Below are positions 25,516 through 35,600 of a stretch of 64,000 nt of DNA, piece after piece (position 1 is the first letter of the stretch; each line of letters begins with the position of its first letter). Source of the stretch: Cloacibacterium sp047601505 (GTDB taxonomy: Bacteria > Bacteroidota > Bacteroidia > Flavobacteriales > Weeksellaceae); assembly GCF_047601505.1 (NCBI RefSeq), contig NZ_JASGJD010000001.1:2232001-2296000 (forward strand), written 5' to 3'. The position numbers and the translations under genes were made by a program. A model generated the notes under the pieces. The model made no database searches, had not been told where the DNA came from, and saw only the letters and a list, made by a program, of their open reading frames with translations.

Positions 25516-26565
25516 TTATAGAATTAGCATTGCGTCTCCGTAAGAATAGAATTTGTATTCGTTTTTTACAGCTTCTTCGTAAGCGTGCATTACGAAATCT
25601 CTACCTGCAAAAGCAGCAATCATCATAATAAGAGTAGATTTTGGTGTGTGGAAATTTGTAATCATTGCATTAGCAACTCCAAAATCGTAAGGTGGATAGA
25701 TAAATTTATTAGTCCATCCTTGGTACTCTGAAATTTTCTTATTAGAAGAAACCGAAGTTTCTAGTGCTCTCATTGTAGTAGTTCCTACAGCACAAATTCT
25801 TCTATTTTCTTCAGCTGCTTTATTGATGATATCAGCAGTTTTCAAGTCAATAATTGCTTCTTCGCACTCCATTTTATGCTTAGAAAGGTCTTCAACTTCA
25901 ATAGGATTAAAGGTTCCTAAACCAACGTGAAGGGTAACTTCGGCAAAGTTAATTCCTTTAATTTCTAATCTTTTCATCAAATGTTTTGAGAAGTGTAAAC
26001 CTGCAGTTGGTGCAGCTACAGCGCCTTCTACTTTTGCATAGATGGTTTGGTAACGTTCTGCATCTTCTGGTTCTACGTCTCTTTTGATGTATTTTGGAAG
26101 TGGAGTTTCGCCTAAATCATTTAATTTTTGACGGAATTCTTCGTAGCTGCCATCAAATAAAAATCTAAGCGTTCTGCCTCTAGAAGTAGTATTATCAATA
26201 ACTTCAGCAACTAAAGATTCGTCTTCTGTAAAGAAAAGTTTGTTACCAATTCTTATTTTTCTAGCAGGGTCTACAAGTACGTCCCAAACTCTGGTTTCTC
26301 TATCAAGTTCTCTTAGAAGGAAAACTTCAATTTTAGCACCAGTTTTTTCTTTGTTACCATACAATCTTGCAGGAAAAACCTTGGTATTATTGAAGATAAA
26401 TAAATCGTCTTCGTTAAAATAATCAATCACATCTTTGAAAAGCTTGTGCTCAATAGTTTGCGTTTTACGGTCTAAAACCATTAATCTAGCTTCGTCTCTG
26501 TGTTCTGATGGATGTTCTGCCAAAAGGTGATCTGGCAAGTGAAAGTTAAAATCGGATGTTTTCAT
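25516..26565 (-). CDS. queA: S-adenosylmethionine:tRNA ribosyltransferase-isomerase QueA
   Basis: 349 residues. QueA transfers and isomerises the ribosyl part of SAM to make epoxyqueuosine in tRNA. The N-terminal block FNFHLPDHLLAEHPSEHRDEAR, the central VEGAVAAPTAGLHFS and the C-terminal TNFHTPKSTLIMM are the family signatures. Start and length are standard. A strong promoter with both -33 TTG and -7 TATATTTG lies 44 bases upstream. It is followed by rlmN, another RNA-modification gene. Confidence 0.96.
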   Translation of the reverse strand: MKTSDFNFHLPDHLLAEHPSEHRDEARLMVLDRKTQTIEHKLFKDVIDYFNEDDLFIFNNTKVFPARLYGNKEKTGAKIEVFLLRELDRETRVWDVLVDPARKIRIGNKLFFTEDESLVAEVIDNTTSRGRTLRFLFDGSYEEFRQKLNDLGETPLPKYIKRDVEPEDAERYQTIYAKVEGAVAAPTAGLHFSKHLMKRLEIKGINFAEVTLHVGLGTFNPIEVEDLSKHKMECEEAIIDLKTADIINKAAEENRRICAVGTTTMRALETSVSSNKKISEYQGWTNKFIYPPYDFGVANAMITNFHTPKSTLIMMIAAFAGRDFVMHAYEEAVKNEYKFYSYGDAMLIL

Positions 26566-26608
26566 TTAATAAAATTTACGGATTTTATTGTTAGTAAAAT
26601 TGCGGTTG

Positions 26609-26640
26609 CAAATATACGATATGAAAACAGGGGTTGTCAA
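26609..26640 (-). promoter_or_regulatory. Promoter of queA
   Basis: Minus strand TTG (26638-26640) and TATATTTG (26609-26616) separated by 21 bases, close to the Bacteroidota TTG-N19-TAnnTTTG consensus. Confidence 0.6.
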
Positions 26641-26687
26641 GTGTTTTGCGAAAGTTTTTTAAGAAATGAAGAATTAGAGCCATTAAA

Positions 26688-27176
26688 TTACAGATAATCA
26701 ATGATTATTTTCCAAGAAAAAAGCTTTTCTTCATATTTCATACTTGCATTTGCAGGACTTGTAGAAGGCAGAACAAAAATAGGCAAATAAAAATCTTTTC
26801 CTAAAATTTTCTGCAAATTTTTATAAGATTTTTGTCCGTTACAGAAAATAGCTTTCACATTGGGAAAATCTTGGAGTAAATCTTCTATTTTATTGGCTTC
26901 TTCATTTCGAATTTCAGAATCTAAACTTCCTTTTCTCTCGCAAGTATCTATTACGTCCCAAAGTGCAATATGATGTTTCTGTAAAATTTTAATTCTTTCT
27001 TGATAGTTTAAAGAAAATTCTTCATCAAAAATTTCACAAATTATTTTCCAAAATTTGTTTTGAGGATGAGCATAATATTGTTGCATTTCTAGTGATTTAA
27101 TCCCAGGTATAGAACCTAAAATCAAAATTTTAGACTCACTATTGATGATGGGTAGAAATGAAGAAATTTTTTGCAT
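26688..27176 (-). CDS. DNA-deoxyinosine glycosylase, UDG superfamily
   Basis: 162 residues from the ATG (MQKISSFLP); a TTG two codons upstream is less likely. The block LGSIPGIKSLEMQQYYAHP near residues 20-40 is the active-site loop of the hypoxanthine/uracil glycosylase branch, and LPSTSPANA near the C-terminus is the second conserved loop. The enzyme would remove deaminated purines (hypoxanthine) from DNA. Convergent genes and partners are lacking, so it seems to be a lone repair gene. Confidence 0.88.
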   Translation of the reverse strand: MQKISSFLPIINSESKILILGSIPGIKSLEMQQYYAHPQNKFWKIICEIFDEEFSLNYQERIKILQKHHIALWDVIDTCERKGSLDSEIRNEEANKIEDLLQDFPNVKAIFCNGQKSYKNLQKILGKDFYLPIFVLPSTSPANASMKYEEKLFSWKIIIDYL

Positions 27177-27292
27177 TTTCAAATTTATTCAATTTTATTT
27201 TTTACGGAAATATTAAGTTTCGAAATAATCCTTTAATTTATTTTGAAATTTAAAAATAAAAATAGATTTTTGTAGAAATAAACTACTTTTTC

Positions 27293-28360
27293 ATGAGTAA
27301 ATATTCTGTTTTTACTAATTTTTTCACAATCACCCCCTCTAAAAGAAGTTGGCACATCCCATTTTTAGCAGGTCTTGCCGTAGGAATACCTTTGATTGTT
27401 GGTTACTTTCTTGGAGATATAAAACCCGCATTAGTTGGGAGTTTGGCAGGGCTCACTATTTTATACACTCCGAATAATAAAAATAGAATAGAAACCATGA
27501 CGGAGATGTTTGTGCTATCTTTCGGGATGATTTTCTCTTACATTTTGGGAATAATTCTCAGTTTCAACGATTTTTGGGGTTCTATTGGATTTGGCATATT
27601 TTCTATAATAGCTTATTATATTGTTAAGTATTATTCCCTTCGTCCACCAGGAAGTTTTTTCTTTATTATGATAGCTTCTATGGCGATTGCACTTCCCCAT
27701 CCAATAGAAAAAATACCTTTTCAGATTGGGATTTTCACGCTAGGCACTTTTAATGTTTGTTTCTTAGTATTGCTTTATACTTTTTTTATCAGAAGAAAAG
27801 ATATTTCTAAAGAGATAAAAATTTCGACAACCATTAATCATTATACCAATTTCAAGGAAGCATTAATTATTGGCATTGCTATGGCTTTGTCTATTGCTAC
27901 TGGTAAATTTTTCAAACTAGAATATCCTTATTGGATTCCTATTTCTTGTCTTGCCGTTTTACAAGGTGTTAATGTAGGACATATTTGGCAAAGAGGAATT
28001 CATAGAGTTTTAGGAACATTAATAGGATTAGGTATTGCTTGGGTAGTTTTTAGTTACGTTACAACTCCATTAGGAATTTGTATTAGCATAATTATTTTGC
28101 AAATAATAGTAGAATTGCTCATTACTCGTCATTATGGTTTGGCGGTAATTTTCCTTACACCAATGGGAATTTTATTAGCAGAAACAGGAAGTCCTATTTC
28201 ACTAGAACCCACACAATTAATTATAATGAGATTAACGGAAATCATTATTGGAAGCTTATTAGGAGCCGTTTGTGGATGGTTTTTATACAACGAAAAAGTA
28301 CATCAAAAAACCATAAAACATCTTAATAAGTCTAGAAAAATTTTGAAAATAAACAGATAG
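27293..28360 (+). CDS. FUSC family integral membrane protein
   Basis: 355 residues with two hydrophobic blocks of about five helices each: residues 18-165 and 190-335. The second block holds the FUSC signature (WIPISCLAVLQGVN, then QRGIHRVLGTLIGL), as in aromatic acid exporters and the YccS/YhfK group. The C-terminus is short and basic. The substrate is unknown; the family is linked to export of aromatic or toxic compounds. It ends at a strong bidirectional terminator. Confidence 0.85.
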   Translation: MSKYSVFTNFFTITPSKRSWHIPFLAGLAVGIPLIVGYFLGDIKPALVGSLAGLTILYTPNNKNRIETMTEMFVLSFGMIFSYILGIILSFNDFWGSIGFGIFSIIAYYIVKYYSLRPPGSFFFIMIASMAIALPHPIEKIPFQIGIFTLGTFNVCFLVLLYTFFIRRKDISKEIKISTTINHYTNFKEALIIGIAMALSIATGKFFKLEYPYWIPISCLAVLQGVNVGHIWQRGIHRVLGTLIGLGIAWVVFSYVTTPLGICISIIILQIIVELLITRHYGLAVIFLTPMGILLAETGSPISLEPTQLIIMRLTEIIIGSLLGAVCGWFLYNEKVHQKTIKHLNKSRKILKINR

Positions 28361-28364
28361 AATT

Positions 28365-28399
28365 AAAAAAGCGATAAATGATTAGTTTATCGCTTTTTT
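28365..28399. terminator. Bidirectional terminator
   Basis: Perfect 14-bp stem from AAAAAAGCGATAAA (28365-28378) and TTTATCGCTTTTTT (28386-28399), between convergent FUSC and S9 peptidase genes. Confidence 0.92.
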
Positions 28400-28420
28400 A
28401 CATTTATATGTATCGTTTTA

Positions 28421-30421
28421 TTACAAAGTCTCCTTCAACCATTCGAAGAATTCTCTTTGCCAAACCAAACCGTTCTGAGGATGCAAAACCCAGTGATTTT
28501 CGTTCGGGAAATAAAGGAATTTGGATTTCAAACCTTTTAATTTGGCTGCTTGAAAAGCTTCCTGACCTTGTTCGTAAGGTACACGGAAATCTATTCCACC
28601 TTGAATTACCATAATTGGCTTATTCCATTTATCTACAAAATTACTTGGATTGAATTCGGTATAAGCTTTTGGCTGAGGATTTTGCCAATAATTACCACCT
28701 AAATCCCAATTGGCAAACCATAATTCTTCGGTGGTTCCGTACCAAGATTTCATGTCAAATAAACCATCATGAGCGATAAATGTTTTGAATCTATTCTCGT
28801 GAATTCCAGCTAACATAAAAACGCTGTAACCACCATAACTAGCTCCTACAGCTCCCATTCTGTCTCCATCTACATAAGGTAAAGTTTTAGCAAAATCTGC
28901 TGCAGCAAGATAATCTCTCATCGGTTGTCCTCCCCAATCTTTAGAAATATCTTCGTTCCATTTTGTTCCCCAACCTGGCATTCCTCGTCTGTTTGGAGCT
29001 ACTACAATGTAACCATTCGCTGCCATAAGAGCAAAATTCCAACGAGTAGAGAAAAATTGCGTCAATGCAGATTGTGGACCACCTTGACAGTATAAAAGTG
29101 TTGGATATTTTTTATTTGGGTCGAAATTTGGCGGATAATGAAACCATACTCCCATTTCTTTTCCATCGGTAGTTTTCACCATTTTTAATTCTGATTTCCC
29201 AGGAGTAATATTGGCATAATTTTCTTTATTTACCGCGGTTACTTGAAGCATCATTCCGTCTTTCAGATTCAATTTGAATAAATCTGCACTATGATTAATA
29301 TCCGTTCTGGTAACGTAGGCAAAATCATTTTCTAAAGCTATAATTTCGTTTACATCAAAAGCTCCATCTGAAATTTGTTTTACTTTAGCATCTTTAGGAT
29401 TTAACGAGAAAAACTGCTTGGTTCCTCTTTTGGCTGTAGTAAAATAAATCATTTTAGAATCTTTGCTCCAAGTAATATCTCCAGCAACGCTTTCGTCCCA
29501 ATCTTTGGTAAGATTAGTTTTCTTTTTAGATGCCCAATCCATAATAACAACATCATTTTTATCTGCTTCATAGCCATCTCTAGCCATAGATTGCCAAAGA
29601 AGAGATTTTCCGTCTGGCGAAAACTTAGGATTTACATCATAACCCATCATTCCTTCTGTTAGATTTTCTGTTTTACCAGAAGCTAAATCGAATGCGTAAA
29701 TATCTGTATTAGTACTTGTTGCATATTCTTTTCCAGATTTTTTCTTGCAAACATATAGCAGTTTAGAAGAATCTGGACTCCAAATAAAATCTTCGCTTCC
29801 TCCGCTTGGTTTTTGTGGCGAATCAAATTTTTGTCCTAGTAATACATCTTGAGCTTTAGCCACATCTTCTGAAACATTTGCTACAAAAACGTGATTGTAT
29901 TTCCCTTCGTTCCAAGCGTCCCAATGTCTGTGATTGAGGTCTGTATAAATTTGCGCAGTAGAATTGGGAACATCAGCATATTTATCTTTTCCTAATAATT
30001 TTTCTACTTGAACTGCTTTACTGAAAGCTACTTTTTTACCATCAGGAGAAATCACAATATTGTCTGCATCGCCAATGGTATAAAATTCTGACCAAGACAA
30101 ACCGTTGTCTTTAGAAATATAAATTTTATCTCCTTCAGAGGCATAAACTCCATTTTTATCCCATTGGAAAATAGATTTTTTACCCAATAAATCCATTTTA
30201 AGGATTTGATTTTTCTCAAAATTGAGATAAAAATTTTGTCTGTTGGTTTTCTCTGTTTTAAGGTCAACTTTTCCCACAGAATATAAAATTCCTGCGTGCG
30301 ATGGTTCTACAGCAGTAACCGAAAATTTATTGAGTGTCCAAAGAATTTCTGGCGTCATTACTTGTTGTGCTTTCATAAGGAAAGGCGCTGCTAGAGCGAT
30401 AATTGTATGTTTTAATTTCAT
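28421..30421 (-). CDS. S9 family prolyl oligopeptidase-type peptidase, exported
   Basis: 666 residues with a signal peptide (about 1-18, MKAQ). An N-terminal WD40-like beta-propeller (about 60-400; repeats such as SPDGKKVAFSK, SPDSSKLLYVC and SPDGKSLLWQS) precedes an alpha/beta-hydrolase domain (about 420-666). The triad is visible: S528 in GASYGGYS, D611 in GGIDFRVP and H643 in ENHW. It resembles dipeptidyl-peptidase enzymes of the S9B/S9C groups that cut short peptides in the periplasm. A role in peptide nutrition fits the M28 enzyme in the same window. Confidence 0.93.
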   Translation of the reverse strand: MKLKHTIIALAAPFLMKAQQVMTPEILWTLNKFSVTAVEPSHAGILYSVGKVDLKTEKTNRQNFYLNFEKNQILKMDLLGKKSIFQWDKNGVYASEGDKIYISKDNGLSWSEFYTIGDADNIVISPDGKKVAFSKAVQVEKLLGKDKYADVPNSTAQIYTDLNHRHWDAWNEGKYNHVFVANVSEDVAKAQDVLLGQKFDSPQKPSGGSEDFIWSPDSSKLLYVCKKKSGKEYATSTNTDIYAFDLASGKTENLTEGMMGYDVNPKFSPDGKSLLWQSMARDGYEADKNDVVIMDWASKKKTNLTKDWDESVAGDITWSKDSKMIYFTTAKRGTKQFFSLNPKDAKVKQISDGAFDVNEIIALENDFAYVTRTDINHSADLFKLNLKDGMMLQVTAVNKENYANITPGKSELKMVKTTDGKEMGVWFHYPPNFDPNKKYPTLLYCQGGPQSALTQFFSTRWNFALMAANGYIVVAPNRRGMPGWGTKWNEDISKDWGGQPMRDYLAAADFAKTLPYVDGDRMGAVGASYGGYSVFMLAGIHENRFKTFIAHDGLFDMKSWYGTTEELWFANWDLGGNYWQNPQPKAYTEFNPSNFVDKWNKPIMVIQGGIDFRVPYEQGQEAFQAAKLKGLKSKFLYFPNENHWVLHPQNGLVWQREFFEWLKETL

Positions 30422-30478
30422 TTTTAAAGAATGATTTATGAAGGAGTAAATTTATTGATAATTTTCTTTTCCACTTGT

Positions 30479-31012
30479 CTAAAGCGAAGAAAATTTGTTC
30501 ATAATCTTTTCAATAGTATTGATATTTCTGCTTGTGAATTTATCTTTTAGTGATTTTTTGCCCAAAATTTTACCAAAATTACTGTCTAAAGTATTTCCTT
30601 TTGGGATTTTCCAATAGAAGTTTTGATTTACAATTTTTACTTCTTCGTTCTCTTGATGATTTACTTTTTTGAATTCTTCTAGCAAAATATTTTCGTCTCC
30701 ATTTTCACAGATAAAGCTATAAATGTGCAAATTTTCTGCTTTTTGAAATGGAGAATTTTCAAAAATGTCCTTTACATGAGCATCTGTTTTTAAAAACAAA
30801 AACGCTTCATAATCAAAATGTTCTGAAAGTGCTTTTTCTAATATTTTTCTTAATTCTATAGGATTTTCTTCACTTTCGAATAAAATATTTCCTGTAGCTA
30901 AAACGCTGGAAACTTTTATTAATCCTTGCTTTTTAAAAACTTCTACTACATCTGCCATTTTCATAGCAGTTCCTTTTACGTTTACACCACGAAGAAAAGC
31001 ACAATATTTCAT
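30479..31012 (-). CDS. DUF1697 family protein
   Basis: 177 residues. The N-terminus KYCAFLRGVNVKGTAMKMAD and the block VLATGNILFES define DUF1697, a cytoplasmic family of unknown function and standard length about 175-185. No signal peptide or membrane segment. It lies 35 bases downstream of the membrane glycosyltransferase-like gene on the same strand, and 57 bases before the S9 peptidase start, so it may belong to a loose operon. Confidence 0.88.
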   Translation of the reverse strand: MKYCAFLRGVNVKGTAMKMADVVEVFKKQGLIKVSSVLATGNILFESEENPIELRKILEKALSEHFDYEAFLFLKTDAHVKDIFENSPFQKAENLHIYSFICENGDENILLEEFKKVNHQENEEVKIVNQNFYWKIPKGNTLDSNFGKILGKKSLKDKFTSRNINTIEKIMNKFSSL

Positions 31013-31047
31013 AAACTTAGATTTAGGTTAAGGTTAAGACTGAGGAT

Positions 31048-32538
31048 TTATTTCTTTTCGTAGAGGTTATAATCTGTACCCGAAGGTTTTAGTTTGTAGA
31101 TTTTTTCAAGAATTTTATTGTCAGATTTTAGATAATTTTTAATCCTGAATTCTTTCAAAAGTTTGTAATTTTTTTGATAGAAAACAGAATCTTTTCCTTT
31201 GAATAAATCTTTTGGAGCCAAAAGATACTTTGGTTTCCTATGTTCTGCGGTGTTTCGCCAATAATTTGGCTTGTCTTTTTTAATTTCTTTCTGAATTTCT
31301 TTATCTACCAAACCCACTTCATCTATCGCTTTTAAGCCGGAAAAATAAGGAATATAACCCGCAGGTTCTAACAAAATATATTGATTTTTGTCTTTTTCGT
31401 AGTCTTTTAAGAACAAGCCAATGCTTCTTCTGTAATTCCATTCTCCGTTTCCTGTTGCGATAGAATGTATCGTTTGAAATGCCATCATTGGTAAAATATA
31501 GAAGATTATCAACAACGAAATCCACAGCATTTTCTGCGTTTTTTGCTCTAAAACAAATACCAAGACTACCGAAAAAAGCAATATCTGAGGAACCCAATAA
31601 TACCAATCGAAATAACTTCTTTGAGAGATGAAAACCAATTGCTTAGCCCAACCAAAAAGGAAAATTATCCACAAAAAATAGTTTCTTTCTTTAGATTTTG
31701 AGACCAAATAAATGAAACAAACCATCTCAAAAATGAGTAATAAAATGGTAAAAGGATTAAAATCTCCCGGAAGTTTCAGCATTCCCCAATAGTTGCCATA
31801 ATTCACTAGAAAATATTTCCATTGAAGACTAAAATTCATATTTTTGGCATAAGTAGCACTTTTGGCAACAATGGTATTATTCACCAATTCGCCGAAATAA
31901 AACCAATTGAAACTTACCACAGAAATAATTCCTAAAACGCCTCCCAAAACAAAAAACCAATTGATTTTTCTGTTATAAAAAACATCTACCAAACCAACAA
32001 TTCCTAAGAAAATAACGGTATCAATTCTGGTAAAAAGTATTAAAATAGGAAAAATTATTTGAGCCCAAATTTTCTTTTCTTTCAATCCAAAATATAAAAA
32101 AGCCATTTCGAGAAAGAAGAGAATTCCGTATTCCATACCAAGAATTGAAATTTTAATAGAAGGTGGCAAAATTCCAAACAAAAAAATGAAAATTGCCTGA
32201 TGAACAGGATTTTTAAGAATTAATTTAGACAAAAAATAACTCCCAAACGTAAATAATATAGAATTGAAAATGAGCAAAGGATAAATGAAATGTTCTTTGC
32301 CAAAAATCAAATTAAAAAAATAAGAAACAAAAACGTACAAATGCGTGGTAGAAGCCGAAATTTTGGTAGCTCCATTAAAACCAATTACACCATAATCTAA
32401 AAGGTTTTGGGCAACTCTCCACGTGATAAAAGCATCTTCCTGAATGTGATGCGTTAATAAAAAAAAGAGTTTTACCAAAATGGTAATTACTACAAAATAT
32501 AAAGGTAATTTTCTATATTTTTCGGTGATTTCGGGCAT
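31048..32538 (-). CDS. Polytopic GT-C-like membrane protein, putative glycosyltransferase
   Basis: 496 residues with ten or more hydrophobic helices over residues 10-350 and a soluble C-terminal part (about 360-496). The first periplasmic loop has an acidic motif, HHIQEDAFITWRVAQN, at the place where GT-C enzymes (ArnT/PMT-like) carry the catalytic Asp/Glu, and ISASTTHLYVF follows. This supports a lipid-linked sugar transferase, substrate unknown. The DUF2723 gene upstream on the same strand is another GT-C-type protein, separated by a terminator. A TATATTTG box precedes the gene. Confidence 0.7.
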   Translation of the reverse strand: MPEITEKYRKLPLYFVVITILVKLFFLLTHHIQEDAFITWRVAQNLLDYGVIGFNGATKISASTTHLYVFVSYFFNLIFGKEHFIYPLLIFNSILFTFGSYFLSKLILKNPVHQAIFIFLFGILPPSIKISILGMEYGILFFLEMAFLYFGLKEKKIWAQIIFPILILFTRIDTVIFLGIVGLVDVFYNRKINWFFVLGGVLGIISVVSFNWFYFGELVNNTIVAKSATYAKNMNFSLQWKYFLVNYGNYWGMLKLPGDFNPFTILLLIFEMVCFIYLVSKSKERNYFLWIIFLFGWAKQLVFISQRSYFDWYYWVPQILLFSVVLVFVLEQKTQKMLWISLLIIFYILPMMAFQTIHSIATGNGEWNYRRSIGLFLKDYEKDKNQYILLEPAGYIPYFSGLKAIDEVGLVDKEIQKEIKKDKPNYWRNTAEHRKPKYLLAPKDLFKGKDSVFYQKNYKLLKEFRIKNYLKSDNKILEKIYKLKPSGTDYNLYEKK

Positions 32539-32560
32539 TGTGTTTTTGTTATAATCTATG

Positions 32561-32568
32561 CAAATATA
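32561..32568 (-). promoter_or_regulatory. TAnnTTTG -7 box for the GT-C-like gene
   Basis: TATATTTG on the minus strand, 22 bases upstream of the ATG. Confidence 0.5.
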
Positions 32569-32607
32569 GTTTATAAATTTTATAGAATTAAAGATAAAAA
32601 AAACAAA

Positions 32608-32630
32608 AAACCGAGCTTAGGACTCGGTTT
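32608..32630 (-). terminator. Terminator of the DUF2723 gene
   Basis: AAACCGAG (32608-32615) and CTCGGTTT (32623-32630) arms; the minus strand then enters a T-rich run. Confidence 0.85.
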
Positions 32631-32636
32631 TAAAAT

Positions 32637-35600
32637 TTATTTTGTAGCTTCAATAAGCTGCCTTTGTATCTCGGCTTGTTTTTCGTTAGAATAGGTAGAA
32701 TCATAAGGTTTCATCACTTCGAAAAGATAAGAATAGAAAGGGGTTACTTTTCTTACATTTTCTATTTCATCCTGCGCTTTTTCTTTGCCCATTTCTTTTA
32801 AATCTCCTATAAATGTATTGAAACGCTTATCAATAGGAGTAATCGATTTTACTAAATAATCATACGCTTTGTCTTCTTTTCCTATTTTTTTGTAAGCGTT
32901 AGAAACAGAACTTACTACAATAGAATAGAGAATTGGCTGAGCTCCCATTTGTTTTTTTACATACTGTTGCTCGTAAGTAGAAAGTGAAAGATAATAATCA
33001 TATTCTTGGAAAATATCTTTTTTCAATTGTTCTGCCAATTGTAAACCTTTTTTCTCTTGTCCTGCAACAATATATCCGTAAACCATTGAACTTAACGAAC
33101 GAGGATCGTTGTATTTAGAAGACGGAATTTCTTTGCTTGCTAAATCTAAAATTTCTAAAGCTTTTGCTTTTTTACCTTCAAGAATTAATGCTTCTGCAGC
33201 TCTACTAGCCGAACTTCTGTAACTTACAATGTTAGAAGTACAAGTTTCGTCAAAATGAACTTTTAAATCTTTAAAATTACCCCATCTGTAATTTTTCACC
33301 ACATTATAAAGATTATCTGCATCTACTCTACCCATTTCACCGTCTTCTGTTTCATCAGTTTTAATAGGAACTAATCTGTAACTGAAACCATCAAACTGAA
33401 GATAATTATTAAGGAAAAAGATATTTTGGTCTTCATAAATACCACCTGTAGAGAAGTTAATAGGTCTTTTCCAATCGAAATTGGCAAGAATATCCATTAA
33501 CATATAATCTGCTTTAAACATATTACCTCTTTTATAATCTATTGTGATATAATCTACCGCTTTAGCTGCATCTTTAGCTGGGATAATTCCAGATTTAACC
33601 GCATTTGCTTTATTTACAGGTAATACAAATTTAGAAACTGGTAAGAAATTAAATCTATAATATTTATCTTCTCCAAAAAGAAGTTTTAAAACTTCATCTT
33701 TTTCAGGAGATTTTTTCTTTAAGAAATTCACAGCATCTTTAATGTTCATAGAATCTTGAGTCATATATTTCTTATAAGGCTCAAAAACACTTTCCGGAAC
33801 GCCAGCTTCAACATTATTTTGAATAAAATATTTCCAATTTTCTGGAGACATTACTACAACTTGGTCGCTAGAGCCATCTCTATAATCTTCGTGACTAAGA
33901 ATAGAAGGAATTGGCATTGCATTGTAAGTTCTGCGCTTTGCTTGGTCTATATTCCAAGGTGTTCCTAATAATGTAAAATTAACCACTTTTACATCATCTC
34001 TAAATCTTTCTGTCTCTTGAATTGCCCAAACTGGATAAGTGTCATTATCTCCGTAAACGAAAAGTATATCATTTTTGGGTAAAGATTTCAACATAGAGTA
34101 AGAATAATCATAAGCGGTATATCTATCACTTCTATCGTGTACATTATAATTTTGGAAGCCCATCATAAAAGGAATTCCTAATAAAACCACTCCTACAACC
34201 CACGTTACTGCTTTTGACTTTAATTTTTCTTGTAAAAACCAAAGAATTGCAGCAGCCCCAAAACCAATCCATATAGCAAAAGCATAGAAACTGCCTACCA
34301 TTGCATAATCTCTTTCTCTTGGTTCAAAAGGTTTTACACTGGTGTAAAATATAATACCAAAACTGGTAAGTACAAATAATGAAAGAATTGCCCAAAATCT
34401 ACCAAAATCTTTATTATATTGGAAAAATGCTCCCAAAAGACCTAACAATAAAGGTAAAAAGAAGAAATAAACAGTACTTTCGTTATAAAACTTAGCAGGC
34501 ATATCTTTTTGGTTGCCCCATTGGAAATTATCAACCGCAGGAATACCAGAAATCCAATTTCCGTTGGTGTTTTCCATGTGACCTTCTAAATCGTTTTGTC
34601 TTCCAACAAAATTCCACATTAGGTATCTTACGAAATAATAACCTATTTGAAAAGTTACAAAATAGTCTAAATTTTGAGATAAAGTAGGTTTGTGAACTTT
34701 TATAAGGTCGTATTCTTTAGCTTGTTTATAATCGTCTAGCGTAATACTTCCGTCTTCAAATTTTTTTCTTAATTCATCAAAAACTTGTTTAGCTTGAGGA
34801 TTATCTGCAACGTTTTCATTATCATAGTTTAATTCAAAATCCGGAGCTCCATACATCGAAATATAATTGCGCATCACATCATTATCTTCGTTGAACATTC
34901 TTGGCATAAAACCAACATGGGCTTTAGAATAAACATAATTGAAACGCTCACCTACGATTTCATATTTTTTAGTTTTTTCATTTTTCTCATAAACATCGCC
35001 TGTCTTTTGAGTTTTGAAACTACCATCATCATTCTTTTGAATTCCATCATTTACAAGATAAGCTGTATAATTTTGCCCATAAATGGTAGGCCAATCTCCG
35101 TATTGCTCTCTGTTGTAATAATCTAACATTCCAATTGCATTATCTGGGTCGTTAAGGTTCATTGGAGGATTCGCATTGGCTCTAATAGGGATTACCAACC
35201 AACAAGAGAAACCGATAATCATATAAACTACAGAAAGAGCAATGGTTTGAAATAATTTACTTCCAGATTTTCTGGCGTATTTCAAAGCAAAATACATCAG
35301 TAAAAACAAAATGATAAATGCTACAATAGTACCTGAATGGAAAGGTAAACCGATTCCGTTTACAAAGAAAATTTCGCACTTACCAAACAGAGACATGATA
35401 ATTGGGAATATCAATTTGAAAACAATGATTAAAATAATTAAAGTTACTCCATTAGCAATAAGGAAACTTTTCCAAGAAAAATCGTAATTTCTAGCATAAT
35501 ATATAAGACAAACCGCTGGAATTGCTAACATCACCATCATGTGAACCCCTACAGAAAGTCCCGTCATGAAGAATATTAGAATAAGCCAACGTTCGTTATC